Assembly: GCA_009838465.1 (NCBI GenBank)
Contig: VXRN01000071.1
Coordinates: 1 to 41,492 of the forward strand
Direction of reading: 5' to 3'
Length of the DNA: 41,492 bases
DNA from: Dehalococcoidia bacterium
Lineage (GTDB): Bacteria > Chloroflexota > Dehalococcoidia > Lucifugimonadales > UBA1123
Shown: positions 41,428 through 41,492 of the stretch, piece after piece
Layout: the number at the start of each line of letters is the position of its first letter
How positions within the stretch are numbered: position 1 is the stretch's first letter
The notes under the pieces: generated by a model
What the model saw: the letters and a program-made list of their open reading frames with translations, nothing else
The model's database searches: none
Told to the model about the DNA's origin: nothing
Made by a program: the position numbers and the translations under genes

Positions 41428-41492
41428 TCCGCAGTAGCTCAGTGGTAGAGCGGTCGGCTGTTAACCGATTGGTCGTAGGTTCGAATCCTACC
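41428..41492 (+). tRNA. tRNA-Asn (GTT), cut by the window end
   Basis: The 5' acceptor strand TCCGCAG, TA at positions 8-9, D-arm GCTCAGTGGTAGAGC, anticodon stem GTCGG/CCGAT with loop CTGTTAA and anticodon GTT, and T-loop GTTCGAATC are seen; the 3' acceptor strand lies beyond the window. The 287 bases before it hold no gene, only a CAACTGGTGCG repeat pair about 120 bases apart. Confidence 0.9.

Overview
The window looks like a chromosomal segment from an uncultured, free-living bacterium. The gene set is a HyuA/HyuB hydantoinase pair, a formylglycine sulfatase, an LLM-class flavin/F420 oxidoreductase, a PPOX-class protein, a D-aminoacylase-like amidohydrolase, a crotonase and an orphan CoxG-like protein. 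It recalls Chloroflexota of the SAR202/Dehalococcoidia type; this is an inference from gene content, since no rRNA is present. Genes are dense, often overlap by 4 bases (ATGA/GTGA), and start at GTG or TTG fairly often. Several short intergenic hairpins belong to what look like dispersed repeat families.

Layout. 1-6795 (+): hyuA, then an inserted block (membrane-anchored protein, solitary HicB antitoxin on the minus strand, and a small protein paired with a retropepsin-like protease), then hyuB and an MBL-fold hydrolase. 6860-11097: a lone CoA-transferase alpha subunit (-), then GNAT, PPOX protein, sulfatase and EamA transporter (+). 11114-12810: a promoter with a small membrane protein, a Fur-family regulator (-), and a P-loop protein lacking the usual Walker A lysine. 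12944-16961 (-): aminotransferase, SIS protein and NAD+ synthase. 17071-20969 (+): ispH, a comB-like gene, a DUF104-type small protein, aldo/keto reductase and LLM oxidoreductase. 20961-25910: CMD-family protein, an amidotransferase-like protein without its catalytic His and Glu, a membrane protein, a D-aminoacylase-like enzyme, an antitoxin whose PIN toxin is cut to 26 codons, and an Nth-like glycosylase. 25907-30458 (-): ruvC-ruvA-methyltransferase-modA-modB-modC, apparently one operon. 30825-33339: CvpA-like protein, HNH endonuclease, a short RicT/PSP1 homologue and holB.

The most unusual part is 33620-37815, a zinc-uptake operon. A well-formed sigma70-type promoter is followed by a perfect 7-5-7 palindrome placed like a Zur/Fur operator. 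The first gene encodes an 817-residue lipoprotein: a ZnuA/AztC-type zinc-binding protein whose His-rich loop is replaced by a complete beta-propeller resembling the zinc metallochaperone AztD, with a His/Asp/Glu-rich tract on each side of the propeller. A GTGA-overlapped ATPase and an overlapping permease complete the transporter. In known systems AztC and AztD are separate proteins; here donor and acceptor would be one polypeptide.

From 37816 a 1.1-kb segment with two small genes is bounded by the tRNA-Gly 3' end and a 19/20 copy of it, suggesting a small integrated element without an integrase. tRNA-Gly(GCC), tRNA-Phe(GAA), a DUF1643 gene, a crotonase, a CoxG-like gene and a tRNA-Asn(GUU) cut by the window end finish the segment.
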